DNA of 14,833 nucleotides. It comes from an uncultured Clostridia bacterium (GTDB lineage Bacteria; Bacillota_I; Bacilli_A; RF39; UBA660). Shown piece after piece: positions 1 through 6,855 of the stretch. The notes beneath the pieces were generated by a model, which was not told the origin of the DNA, did no database searches, and saw only the letters and a list, made by a program, of their open reading frames with translations. The stretch covers positions 1-14,833 of the forward strand of contig CAOJDZ010000003.1 in the NCBI GenBank assembly GCA_948433815.1. Direction: 5' to 3'. A program made the translations under genes and the position numbers. Position 1 is the stretch's first letter. Each line of letters starts with the position of its first letter.

Positions 1-194
1 GTTGGCATAGCTCCAGAATTTAACCACTTTAATGCCACTTCTTCATTAATATCAATCTTTGAATCTTCAAGTGGACTATAAGTTCCAACTAATTCTATAA
101 AAGATCCATCTCTTCTATCATGACTATCAGCAGCTACTATTCTATAAAAAGGTTTCTTTTTACTACCCATTCTCTTAAGTCTTAATTTTACCAT
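1..194 (-). CDS. rpsP: 30S ribosomal protein S16, N-terminal part (cut by window edge)
   Basis: Reading the minus strand from the ATG at 194 gives a protein beginning [20 protein letters not shown], followed by [14 protein letters not shown] and LVGTYSP. These are the conserved opening and the RDG...GTY(S/N)P signature of S16, a small-subunit protein that binds 16S rRNA early in 30S assembly. About 64 codons are visible; the family is usually 80-90 residues, so the C-terminal quarter lies outside the window. A GAGAGGG SD sits just upstream of the ATG, and a consensus promoter lies 25-55 bases further up. The start is unambiguous. In Firmicutes rpsP usually leads an operon with rimM and trmD; those would lie beyond the left edge and cannot be seen here. 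Confidence 0.96.
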   Translation of the reverse strand, partial: MVKLRLKRMGSKKKPFYRIVAADSHDRRDGSFIELVGTYSPLEDSKIDINEEVALKWLNSGAMP

Positions 195-219
195 ATTTAT
201 CCCTCTCTTTCTGTTAATA

Positions 220-248
220 ATATTACCAAATTCAAAATAATATGTCAA
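220..248 (-). promoter_or_regulatory. Sigma-A promoter of rpsP
   Basis: On the minus strand TTGACA (243-248) and TAATAT (220-225) are separated by exactly 17 bases, about 25 bases upstream of the rpsP start codon. An imperfect inverted repeat AACC-N6-GGTT (246-259) overlaps the -35 box. It could be an operator, but nothing else supports that. Confidence 0.85.
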
Positions 249-343
249 CCATTTTTGGTTCACCCTACAAGAAAAAGATTATTTACAATAAAATCACGTT
301 CTAGCAAAATAAATATCATTTAAATCATTTAGGAGGATAATTT

Positions 344-628
344 GTGAATATTAAAAATTATATAGATGTAATTAAAAACAGCAATTAGGTTAAAAAATAC
401 ATTTGGAGGAAAAATTTATTTATTACCTAGAGTAAATATACCTTTAATAATTTATCAAATGAAGAAATTAAAAAACAAATAATTATGATTTATAATTCTT
501 CAAAAAGAAAATGGGTAAAAAAAATAATTATAAAAAGAGAAAATGATGTAATTTTAATTTTTGCAAGAAAAAATGAAGTTGTCCCTCAGCCCAATGGCCA
601 AGGACCAACCTCACTAACAAAATTTTAA
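344..628 (+). pseudogene. Decayed reading frame with two in-frame TAG codons
   Basis: An AGGAGG SD (331-336) precedes a GTG (344) that opens a 14-codon frame ending in TAG at 386-388. The same frame continues past a second TAG (428-430) and then stays open for 65 codons to a TAA at 626-628. The last part reads like a basic peptide (NSSKRKWVKKIIIKRENDV). The frame never shifts, so this could be a small gene killed by nonsense mutations or chance in AT-rich DNA. I recognise no family. The C-terminal 15 codons have base composition unlike the rest because they cross a GC-rich hairpin (578-609) that is better explained as a minus-strand terminator. Translation of the whole frame is unlikely. The rest of 195-672 holds only the rpsP promoter and that terminator. 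Confidence 0.25.
568..609 (-). terminator. Rho-independent terminator downstream of ltaS
   Basis: On the minus strand GTTGGTCC pairs with GGGACAAC across an inner helix TTGGCC/GGCTGA with loop ATTG, about 13 pairs with small bulges. TTCA and then six T follow (568-573). It is the only GC-rich patch in this AT-rich stretch and lies 64 bases beyond the ltaS stop codon, as expected for that gene's terminator. Confidence 0.6.
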
Positions 629-672
629 CATTAACTATATAAATAATCAAGTTTTTTATAATCAAATATTAA

Positions 673-2598
673 CTACTCATACTTATATTCATGTGTCTTA
701 AAATAATCTGAATAATATATTTTATCTACATACTCTAATTTTTTTAAGTGAATAAGTGCTCTTTTTTCATAATCTTTAATATTAGCTTCAGTTAAATCTT
801 CTCTTTCATATTTTAAACTATTAAGTGAATAACCTACAAATTTAGGAGAAATGAATATTCCATAATTTCTACTAAATACTATACTTTCTAAAGATGGAGA
901 AAAAATTGAACTACCAAAATATAGATTTTTCCAACCATCAAGACCAAATATATCAAGTACAGTTGGAGTAATATCAGAAGTTGTAGTAAATTTACTTATT
1001 CTATTAGTACCATTTTCACTTACATATTTATTAGTTAACTTAGTATCATAAATCATCATAGGTATATGGTATAACTCACTATTATATTTTTCTTCTATAT
1101 CCTTAGCATAATAACTAAGACTATTATAATAAGTATTATGATCACTAAACATAATTATAGTAGTATCATCAAGTGCACCAGTTTCTTCTAAATATTCCAT
1201 CATACTACCAACCGCTTTATCAAAATCCATAAGCGCTGCCAAATATGTTTTTAAATATTCTTCATCACTATTATTAACTTCTTTTAAAATCCCATTATCA
1301 TCCAAAATCTTATAATATGGTTTTAAAGTTTCTCTTTCTCCATAATATCCATGCATAGTAAATGATAATATAAATGAGAAAAAGTTTTCATCTTTAGGAA
1401 ACATAACTTCTTTCATCTTATCAAAAGTTATACTATCTAAATTTCTTTCACCCTTTTTATGTTGCCAAGTATCTTCTACCCCATACTCATTCATCTCATC
1501 TATTCCAGTTAAACTATCAAATCCCCAAGATTTATGTAATTCATATCTATTATAAAAATTTCCATAATTAGCGTGATAACTTTTAACTATCATATCTTTA
1601 TTATAATATTTTAACAAACTAGGAAGCGCAAAAGGATAACTATTATCTGCAAAATCATAATTTACATATTTACCTGTAGGGTAATTTCCTAAAACAGAAA
1701 GTGCTTCACTAACATCTGTCTTTTCCTTTTGATAAAAATTCTCCATAATAAGCCCATCATTCATAAACTTGGTTAAATTAGGATATAAAACATTAGCAAG
1801 TTCTGGATATTTAGTAAATGGATACCATTCACCACTTTCAATTAAAATTAATATTAAATTATTTCCTTTACTAATACCATAATAATCACTTTTTTCTATT
1901 TTTTCTTTATAAATAAAATCTTCTACATCACTTACATCACTTATATTAACTACAGTTTTACCACTCACCACTTGATAAAGACCGTTTCCTACCATACCTA
2001 TTGCTTGATAATTATTCGCAGTCGTACTATATAATCTATCAGTATATATAGTTTCCTTACCTTTATTAGTATCAATAACAGGTATCAAAACAACAGTAAC
2101 TAAACACCCTAACATAATAATTAAATTAGATACTATAAACTTAATACCATATTCACTTTTTAACTTAATACTATTTTTATAATCTTTATAATACTTGTAT
2201 CCAAAACAAACAGACCTAAAAATTATAAACGCAGCACAAATTGCTATATAAAAATATTGTAATTCATAAGTTTCTAATGTACCAAACGCATCAGTCCTTT
2301 GATTAAACATAGCCCATTCAAAAACAGTACCATTAGAATCATACAAAAATATGAATGCAGTATCCATAGCAACCTGTCCACAAAGTAAAAGTGAACTAAT
2401 TACTAATCTAATAACTTTATTCTTAAATAAATTTAAAAAACATACAAAAAACATTAAAATTAAAATAGGATACAAAGGTTTACTCAAATAAAAACCACAA
2501 GTAGTATAAGTAATGGCAAACAACTCAATAAAAATACTTATTAAAATAAATGTAAATATATCTAAATTTCTTTTAAATTTATCTATAAACTTCTTCAT
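673..2598 (-). CDS. ltaS: LtaS-type lipoteichoic acid synthase (polyglycerolphosphate polymerase)
   Basis: The 641-residue protein has five predicted membrane segments (about 13-37, 40-58, 63-85, 114-133, 154-174) and then a long extracellular sulfatase/alkaline-phosphatase-fold domain. S. aureus LtaS has the same plan and nearly the same length. Its metal and nucleophile residues have clear counterparts: Glu254 in LIESGEW, the catalytic Thr294 in EKTDVSE, His342 in SYHANYG, His416 in FTMHG, and Asp486-His487 in FSDHNTYY. Such enzymes transfer glycerol phosphate from phosphatidylglycerol onto the growing teichoic acid chain outside the membrane and need Mn2+. The reading frame also contains a GTG nine bases upstream, but that codon overlaps the SD AAGAGGTG, so ATG 2598 is the start. 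The stop is TAG. The gene is the last in the minus-strand block and has its own promoter. The subfamily (LTA synthase, LTA primase or related phosphoglycerol transferase) cannot be settled here. Confidence 0.9.
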   Translation of the reverse strand: MKKFIDKFKRNLDIFTFILISIFIELFAITYTTCGFYLSKPLYPILILMFFVCFLNLFKNKVIRLVISSLLLCGQVAMDTAFIFLYDSNGTVFEWAMFNQRTDAFGTLETYELQYFYIAICAAFIIFRSVCFGYKYYKDYKNSIKLKSEYGIKFIVSNLIIMLGCLVTVVLIPVIDTNKGKETIYTDRLYSTTANNYQAIGMVGNGLYQVVSGKTVVNISDVSDVEDFIYKEKIEKSDYYGISKGNNLILILIESGEWYPFTKYPELANVLYPNLTKFMNDGLIMENFYQKEKTDVSEALSVLGNYPTGKYVNYDFADNSYPFALPSLLKYYNKDMIVKSYHANYGNFYNRYELHKSWGFDSLTGIDEMNEYGVEDTWQHKKGERNLDSITFDKMKEVMFPKDENFFSFILSFTMHGYYGERETLKPYYKILDDNGILKEVNNSDEEYLKTYLAALMDFDKAVGSMMEYLEETGALDDTTIIMFSDHNTYYNSLSYYAKDIEEKYNSELYHIPMMIYDTKLTNKYVSENGTNRISKFTTTSDITPTVLDIFGLDGWKNLYFGSSIFSPSLESIVFSRNYGIFISPKFVGYSLNSLKYEREDLTEANIKDYEKRALIHLKKLEYVDKIYYSDYFKTHEYKYE

Positions 2599-2666
2599 AA
2601 TAAACACCTCTTAAAAAGACTAGCACACTCCTTAGTTGCATTACACCAACTTCAAGTTGCCCTTTA

Positions 2667-2675
2667 ATTATATCA
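2667..2675 (-). promoter_or_regulatory. Extended -10 promoter of ltaS
   Basis: TGATATAAT (an extended TG-N-TATAAT -10) lies about 70 bases upstream of the ltaS ATG, just after a strong terminator for the preceding gene. No good -35 box is present. The resulting leader can form either of two exclusive pairings, the palindrome CAACTTGAAGTTG or AGTTG-N8-CAACT. I mention this as a possible but unproven control point. Confidence 0.6.
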
Positions 2676-2690
2676 TTAAATAATATGAAT

Positions 2691-2726
2691 ATTAAAAAAA
2701 AGAACTTTCATTTTACAAATAAAAGT
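2691..2726 (-). terminator. Rho-independent terminator after the transglutaminase-like gene
   Basis: On the minus strand ACTTTTATTT pairs with AAATGAAAGT (10 pairs including one G-U, loop GTA). It is followed by TC and eight T. It sits directly after the stop codon at 2737 and separates that gene from ltaS. Confidence 0.8.
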
Positions 2727-2736
2727 AAATTTTAAA

Positions 2737-3546
2737 TTACAATGTTTTCTTTAGTTCTCTTCTAACGCCTTCAATAGTTGACATAGTTATAGGAAAAGAA
2801 TATTCTTCCATAACTTTTCTATTTATTTCTTGAAACTCTTCTCCTGAAATCACAAAAGATGGATTATTATAGTATGTTTTCCAAATATTTAAAGGAATAG
2901 CTATGTCTTGTGCCAAGTCATAAACCATATTTCGTTCTGGATCAATCAAAACAGAATGTTCAATATAACCATAAAATTGATAAGGAATATAATAATAAGC
3001 TCCAATTAACTTAGGATTATGTAAAAGTCCATTAACAGTCATTCTATGACACTGTGATCTTCTCTCATTAAATGTAACACTCATACCTAATTGATGTAGC
3101 GCTCTTTTTACTTCACATCTTTCTCCACCTACTAAAGAAAGAAAAGTGCTTCCAAAAACTTCATCAAACTTATCAATACTAAACAAAGCATTACAAAAAA
3201 ATTCTAAAGCTGTTCTATCCATATAATGCATTTTAAAAAAATCAATGAATATTGTAGCAAAATAAAGTTCACAAGAAGTATTATAACCAAGTTGTCTCAA
3301 TGCCATTTCTAATAATCTCTTATCTCTTAAATTATTTTTTACTCTTGAAGCAACTTCTTGAACAAAAAAATCAGTCATATCTACATTTTGAGGAATAAAA
3401 CCATATGGAAATAACTTTTTTAGTATTTTCTTAATTATTTCATTATTTCTCGCTCTTTCTCTCAATTGCCTTAAATTATAATCATCACTTATACTAATTA
3501 CAGATTTTTGTTTTAAAACAGTATCCACATCTTCAAAAGTAATCAT
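2737..3546 (-). CDS. Unknown protein with a possible transglutaminase-like Cys-His-Asp domain
   Basis: I do not recognise this 269-residue soluble protein as a named family. There is no signal peptide or membrane segment. The N-terminal half (1-140) is helical and charged. The C-terminal half carries Cys166 (SQCHRMT), His197 (YIEHSVL) and Asp210 (MVYDLA). The last two are 13 residues apart on what look like two adjacent beta strands. A Cys, then His, then Asp in this order and spacing is the layout of transglutaminase/papain-like domains, so a thiol protease, amidase or crosslinking activity, or a dead fold, is possible. The start is well supported: GGGGG SD 7 bases before the ATG and a perfect TTGACA-17-TATAAT promoter about 30 bases further up. 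The gene is flanked by terminators and so is monocistronic. It lies beside cotE, and transglutaminases can crosslink spore coat proteins (Tgl in Bacillus), but the vegetative promoter argues against a purely sporulation role. Confidence 0.55.
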   Translation of the reverse strand: MITFEDVDTVLKQKSVISISDDYNLRQLRERARNNEIIKKILKKLFPYGFIPQNVDMTDFFVQEVASRVKNNLRDKRLLEMALRQLGYNTSCELYFATIFIDFFKMHYMDRTALEFFCNALFSIDKFDEVFGSTFLSLVGGERCEVKRALHQLGMSVTFNERRSQCHRMTVNGLLHNPKLIGAYYYIPYQFYGYIEHSVLIDPERNMVYDLAQDIAIPLNIWKTYYNNPSFVISGEEFQEINRKVMEEYSFPITMSTIEGVRRELKKTL

Positions 3547-3577
3547 AAAGATTCCCCCTTTTCTGTTTTAAATAGTT

Positions 3578-3606
3578 ATTATAATTACCTGCCATTACTA
3601 TGTCAA
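3578..3606 (-). promoter_or_regulatory. Perfect consensus sigma-A promoter
   Basis: TTGACA (3601-3606), a 17-base spacer and TATAAT (3578-3583) on the minus strand match the consensus at every position. The promoter drives the transglutaminase-like gene at 2737-3546 and predicts strong vegetative expression. Confidence 0.9.
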
Positions 3607-3628
3607 CTAATACCATACAAACAACATT

Positions 3629-3664
3629 AAAAAAGTCCCTAGTTAAATTTATTAACTAAGAACT
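3629..3664 (-). terminator. Rho-independent terminator of cotE
   Basis: On the minus strand AGTTCTTAGTTAA pairs with TTAACTAGGGACT over 13 continuous pairs (three G-U) around a short AT loop, followed by a T run (3629-3634). It begins 14 bases after the cotE stop codon. Confidence 0.88.
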
Positions 3665-3677
3665 CAAATTTTATCAC

Positions 3678-4220
3678 TTAAAATCCATCATTCAAATAAT
3701 CTTCATCTATTTGATTATCTATAATTTCATTTAATTCTTCATCACTTACTTCTTCATCTATAATATCATAGTCTTCATAATCATCTTCCATAATTTGTAT
3801 TTTCACTTTAGCATCTCCTATTATCTCTATACCAAGCTCTTTTTCTATTTCATAATTTATAATATTATTTCTAGAACTTACATCAATAACAGTAGGATTT
3901 TTTAAACTTGTTATTATAATTTCACTATCATTTGTTAAATTACTATTCTGTTTTAAACGAACATTAACAACTTCAGTATAACTAATTTTTCTAGCTTCTA
4001 CACTTGTTTTAGTATTATTATCATAACTATACCAAATATTTACATCAAATGATCCAGTTATTCTAACTCTACCATTATCATTAACTCCACTCATTGTATG
4101 ATTAATTACCCAACACCCAAGCACAGTATCAATTCTATCAGTAGTAATCGCTTCATACTTATTTCTAAAAGTTTTCTTTCCTTTACCTATAACTGCTTTA
4201 GTAACAATCTCCTTAAACAT
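3678..4220 (-). CDS. cotE: Outer spore coat morphogenetic protein CotE
   Basis: The 180-residue protein follows B. subtilis CotE (181 aa) closely from memory. It opens FKEIVTKAVIGKGKK (CotE: REIITKAVVAKGRK). It continues with VLGCWVINH (ILGGWIINH) and the block SFDVNIWYSYDNNTKTSVEA (YYDINVWYSYADNTKTEV). It ends in a strongly acidic Asp/Glu-rich tail, as CotE does. In Bacillus CotE forms a ring around the forespore on the mother-cell side and recruits most outer-coat proteins. The frame could start at GTG 4223, but ATG 4220 sits at a good distance from the AGGTGAT SD and gives the family length. The promoter just upstream resembles SigE/SigK sites, and a strong terminator follows. miaB lies 2.6 kb upstream in the same direction, recalling the miaB-ymcA-cotE order of Bacillus. 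The mutS that follows cotE there is absent here. Confidence 0.9.
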   Translation of the reverse strand: MFKEIVTKAVIGKGKKTFRNKYEAITTDRIDTVLGCWVINHTMSGVNDNGRVRITGSFDVNIWYSYDNNTKTSVEARKISYTEVVNVRLKQNSNLTNDSEIIITSLKNPTVIDVSSRNNIINYEIEKELGIEIIGDAKVKIQIMEDDYEDYDIIDEEVSDEELNEIIDNQIDEDYLNDGF

Positions 4221-4237
4221 CACATATCACCTATAAA

Positions 4238-4267
4238 TAATATATGACATATATCCCATAAATGTGA
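4238..4267 (-). promoter_or_regulatory. SigE/SigK-like (mother-cell) promoter of cotE
   Basis: On the minus strand CACA (4263-4266) lies exactly 16 bases before CATATATTA (4238-4246). This matches the SigK consensus mACm-16-CATAnnnTA at every fixed base. The same stretch also reads TCACATT (4261-4267), 14 bases, CATATATT, close to the SigE consensus KMATATT-14-CATACAMT. B. subtilis cotE is transcribed by both SigE and SigK. The -35 region abuts the stop codon of the upstream TPR gene. The region is AT-rich, so a chance match is possible. Confidence 0.6.
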
Positions 4268-4268
4268 G

Positions 4269-5237
4269 TTATTTTGATTTTAATCTTTTTGCTAGTCTAT
4301 CACTTTTACAAAATCCTTCTACATCAAATTCATCTGAAAAATCTTCTGGAAACATAGTAATAATTTTTGGAGTATTAAGAAGTGTAACGATTGAAAGACA
4401 ATTTAATTCTTTTTCTCCATTATATCCTATAGGATGATCTAAACTTACCCTATAACAATTACTAGCAAAATTAATAGACGGATTTACTCTACCAATTAAT
4501 TCTTCTGCCTCTTCTAATAAATCATCTAAGTCTATATCTTCTCTAAATCTTAACTGTGTATCTCCTTTATGCTCCATTAAATGAGACATAAGAGTATCTC
4601 TTTTACCTTGTAAAATATCTATAGTATACCTAGTATTATCAGTAGCCGATAAACCTCTTAAATCCTTTCCTAAATGATAACTAATTAAAGTACGAAGTTT
4701 TTCTAATTGCTTTAAAAGTGGATAAGATAGAAATTTTTTATTTATTAATTTAGATTTCCTTAAAGCTTCTTCATAATTTCCTTGTACCATCTCTAGAACT
4801 ACTAATTCTAGTAAACTAGTGGCTCTAAATTTATCATAGTCTTGTAATTTTAGCAAATATTTTCTAGCATCTTCAAAATATCCCATATTAAGACATACTT
4901 TACTTAATCTTAATAAGTAAATTGGATTATCTGGAAACTCTCTAACTAAACCTCTATAAACTTTTCTACTTCTTATATAATTATACTCACTATTATCTAA
5001 CTGCGCTAATAGATCTCTTTTTCTAAATTCTTCTATATCAGACAAATTCACATTTTCTCTAACTTCACTAAATTTTCCTTCTGAAATTTCAATTTTAAAA
5101 AGCATTTCAATTGATACAGTTCTATACTGAGGAGTCTTTAAAGATATTTCAAAACACTCTCTAGCTTTTTTATAATTATTAGCATTAAAATATTTTAAAC
5201 CTTCATAAAATATTGAATCTAAACCTCTATTACTCAT
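4269..5237 (-). CDS. TPR-repeat protein with unknown C-terminal domain (paralogue of 5853-6836)
   Basis: The 322-residue cytoplasmic protein has an N-terminal region (about 1-185) of helical hairpins of the TPR type, for example YYEGLKYF-like starts with N-N-Y-K-K-A-R-E-C-F, then GYFEDARKYL and GNYEEALRKS. TPRs usually act as protein-binding scaffolds. The C-terminal 110 residues form a different module ending FPEDFSDEFDVEGF and RLAKRLKSK. The gene at 5853-6836 ends in the same way (LPADFSPEFDKEGL, DLRKRLMIS), so the two are paralogues sharing an uncharacterised C-terminal domain. ATG 5237 follows an AGGGGAAG SD, and the gene has its own promoter (5263-5291) after the folA terminator. No terminator is seen before cotE 46 bases downstream, so read-through into cotE is likely. 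The function is unknown. Confidence 0.8.
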   Translation of the reverse strand: MSNRGLDSIFYEGLKYFNANNYKKARECFEISLKTPQYRTVSIEMLFKIEISEGKFSEVRENVNLSDIEEFRKRDLLAQLDNSEYNYIRSRKVYRGLVREFPDNPIYLLRLSKVCLNMGYFEDARKYLLKLQDYDKFRATSLLELVVLEMVQGNYEEALRKSKLINKKFLSYPLLKQLEKLRTLISYHLGKDLRGLSATDNTRYTIDILQGKRDTLMSHLMEHKGDTQLRFREDIDLDDLLEEAEELIGRVNPSINFASNCYRVSLDHPIGYNGEKELNCLSIVTLLNTPKIITMFPEDFSDEFDVEGFCKSDRLAKRLKSK

Positions 5238-5262
5238 AAAATCTTCCCCTTTTTTAGGGAAT

Positions 5263-5291
5263 ATAATAACATATTAGAAAAAGATTCTCAA
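5263..5291 (-). promoter_or_regulatory. Sigma-A promoter of the TPR gene upstream of cotE
   Basis: TTGAGA (5286-5291), a 17-base spacer ending in TGT, and TATTAT (5263-5268) on the minus strand. It lies between the folA terminator and the ATG at 5237, so the TPR gene and probably cotE can be transcribed independently of the miaB transcript. Confidence 0.75.
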
Positions 5292-5292
5292 T

Positions 5293-5320
5293 AAAAAAAC
5301 ATACTTTTAAGAAAAAAGTA
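5293..5320 (-). terminator. Rho-independent terminator of folA
   Basis: On the minus strand TACTTTT pairs with AAAAGTA (7 pairs, 5-base loop) and is followed by TG and seven T. It lies directly after the folA stop codon and probably ends the miaB-TPR-folA transcript. Confidence 0.75.
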
Positions 5321-5325
5321 CATTT

Positions 5326-5835
5326 TTATTTCCTAAGTAACAATCTATGCCTATATTCTATATTACCTTCAATCATAAAATCACTATCATCTAAAGTTGT
5401 AAAATCATTTTCATCATAATCTGGAAAATAAGCATCCGCTAAAGGAAATTTTTGATTAATCTCAGTAATATGCATAAAACTTACATATGAAAGAAATTCT
5501 TTATAAATAGCACTCCCACCTACTACAAAAAACTTTTCTTCACTTCTACTAGATACAAATCCTAAAGTTTCTTCTACACTTCTACTAAGAACTTTACTAG
5601 AATCTAAAACTAAATTTCTATCTCTAGACAATACAATATATCTTCTTCCAGAAAGATTTTTAGGCATTGATTCGTAAGTATTTCTTCCCATTATTATATA
5701 AGACCCCATTGTAACTCTTCTAAAATAATCAAGATCTTCTCTAATTCTCCAAATTAAATCATTTTGATAACCTATCTCTCTATTCTGACCTGTCGCAACT
5801 ATTAATCCTAAATTTTTAAAATTTTTTTCTTCCAT
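5326..5835 (-). CDS. folA: Dihydrofolate reductase
   Basis: The 169-residue protein is a complete type I DHFR, which reduces dihydrofolate to tetrahydrofolate with NADPH for thymidylate, purine and formyl-Met synthesis. Visible motifs in order are: LIVATGQNREIGYQNDLIW (substrate and Met20-loop region), the active-site acid Asp34 in the W-R-I-R-E-D segment, MGRNTYESMP (NADPH phosphate binding), VLSRD, the VVGGSAIY glycine pair and MHITEI. One oddity is that the usual Trp-x-Leu-Pro-x-Asp has Arg where Pro is nearly always found. The SD GAGGAT lies 8 bases before the ATG. The gene starts 17 bases after the upstream TPR gene, so the two are cotranscribed with miaB. The stop is followed at once by a terminator. 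No thyA is visible in the window. Confidence 0.95.
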   Translation of the reverse strand: MEEKNFKNLGLIVATGQNREIGYQNDLIWRIREDLDYFRRVTMGSYIIMGRNTYESMPKNLSGRRYIVLSRDRNLVLDSSKVLSRSVEETLGFVSSRSEEKFFVVGGSAIYKEFLSYVSFMHITEINQKFPLADAYFPDYDENDFTTLDDSDFMIEGNIEYRHRLLLRK

Positions 5836-5852
5836 AATATTATCCTCATATT

Positions 5853-6836
5853 TTAACTTATCATTAATCTTTTTCTTAAATCTTCACTAGTACTTAAACC
5901 TTCTTTATCAAATTCAGGAGAAAAATCAGCAGGTAATATAGATATTATTTTACTACTTTTTAATGGTGTTTTTACTGAAGCTCCATATACATCTTTATCA
6001 TTTAATTTTCCAACTGGAAAGTCAAAATTAAAATTATAAATCTGAATGCCATTAAAAAATCTTGGATTCATTCCTGAAATTCTTTCTCTAACACTCGATA
6101 TAAATTTTGAAGTATCTAAACTAGAAGAAAAATACAAATAATCTTGTTGAGGAGTTTTGTTAATAGTCACATATGTATCTAATCCTTTTAGCATATCATA
6201 TGGTCCAAATAATAAATCTTTAAAATTAAGATGTAAATAACCTTCTACACTAGGAAAAGATTTTGGAATTCTGCCTAAAAAATACATTATAGAATAATAT
6301 AACTTTAAATATATATTTTGTAACTTAGTAGAAATCGTATTTATATTTACTTTACTTAACTCTTGCAAAGCCCCATCATAATCTCCTAATATTATTTTAA
6401 TCATAACTATTCTTAATTGTTCTGCTTCACTAAAATATCCTTCTTGCACCAGCGATAACGCTTCAATACCTTTATCAAATTCACCATTATTAATATAATA
6501 GTCAGCAAGAAATACATTTAATCTTCCTTGTCTAGACTTAATTCTCTTTGCTTCTAAAATAAAAGAAATAGCTTCATTATAATTATACTCAACATTTTCA
6601 AGATTAGACAAAAGTTCTATAGTATTAAAATTATTTAAATACATATTATCAAGTATTAACTGCCTTGCTTCGCTAAATCTATTTTGCCTTATATTTATTT
6701 TAATAATCATTCTAAGTGCTTTATAAAAATATTCTTTATAATTAAGTAAATTCATAAATAATGCTCTTGCATCATTAAACTTTCTATTTCTATATAGTTT
6801 TACTCCTTCACTATACATCATTTCTAACTTATCCAT
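5853..6836 (-). CDS. TPR-repeat protein with unknown C-terminal domain (paralogue of 4269-5237)
   Basis: The 327-residue soluble protein has helical hairpin repeats across about 1-200, with TPR-like spacing: EGVKLYRNRKFNDARALF, RQNRFSEARQLI, NNGEFDKGIEAL and GDYDGALQEL. A distinct C-terminal module of about 120 residues follows. Its end (SKIISILPADFSPEFD and KEGL, then RKRLMIS) matches the end of the protein at 4269-5237, so the two are paralogues on either side of folA. The frame is open 12 codons further upstream (ATG 6872), but that start would overlap the miaB stop and leave the AGGAGGGG SD inside the gene. ATG 6836 is 5-6 bases behind that SD and is preferred. The gene lies 19 bases after miaB and 17 before folA, in one operon. 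The function is unknown. Confidence 0.8.
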   Translation of the reverse strand: MDKLEMMYSEGVKLYRNRKFNDARALFMNLLNYKEYFYKALRMIIKINIRQNRFSEARQLILDNMYLNNFNTIELLSNLENVEYNYNEAISFILEAKRIKSRQGRLNVFLADYYINNGEFDKGIEALSLVQEGYFSEAEQLRIVMIKIILGDYDGALQELSKVNINTISTKLQNIYLKLYYSIMYFLGRIPKSFPSVEGYLHLNFKDLLFGPYDMLKGLDTYVTINKTPQQDYLYFSSSLDTSKFISSVRERISGMNPRFFNGIQIYNFNFDFPVGKLNDKDVYGASVKTPLKSSKIISILPADFSPEFDKEGLSTSEDLRKRLMIS

Positions 6837-6855
6837 AAACCCCTCCTCATAAAAT

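Noticed and set aside
578..613. Proline/glycine-rich C-terminal peptide of the decayed frame at 344-628
   Set aside because: The bases form a GC-rich hairpin followed by a T run on the minus strand, placed just after ltaS, so a terminator explains them better than coding.
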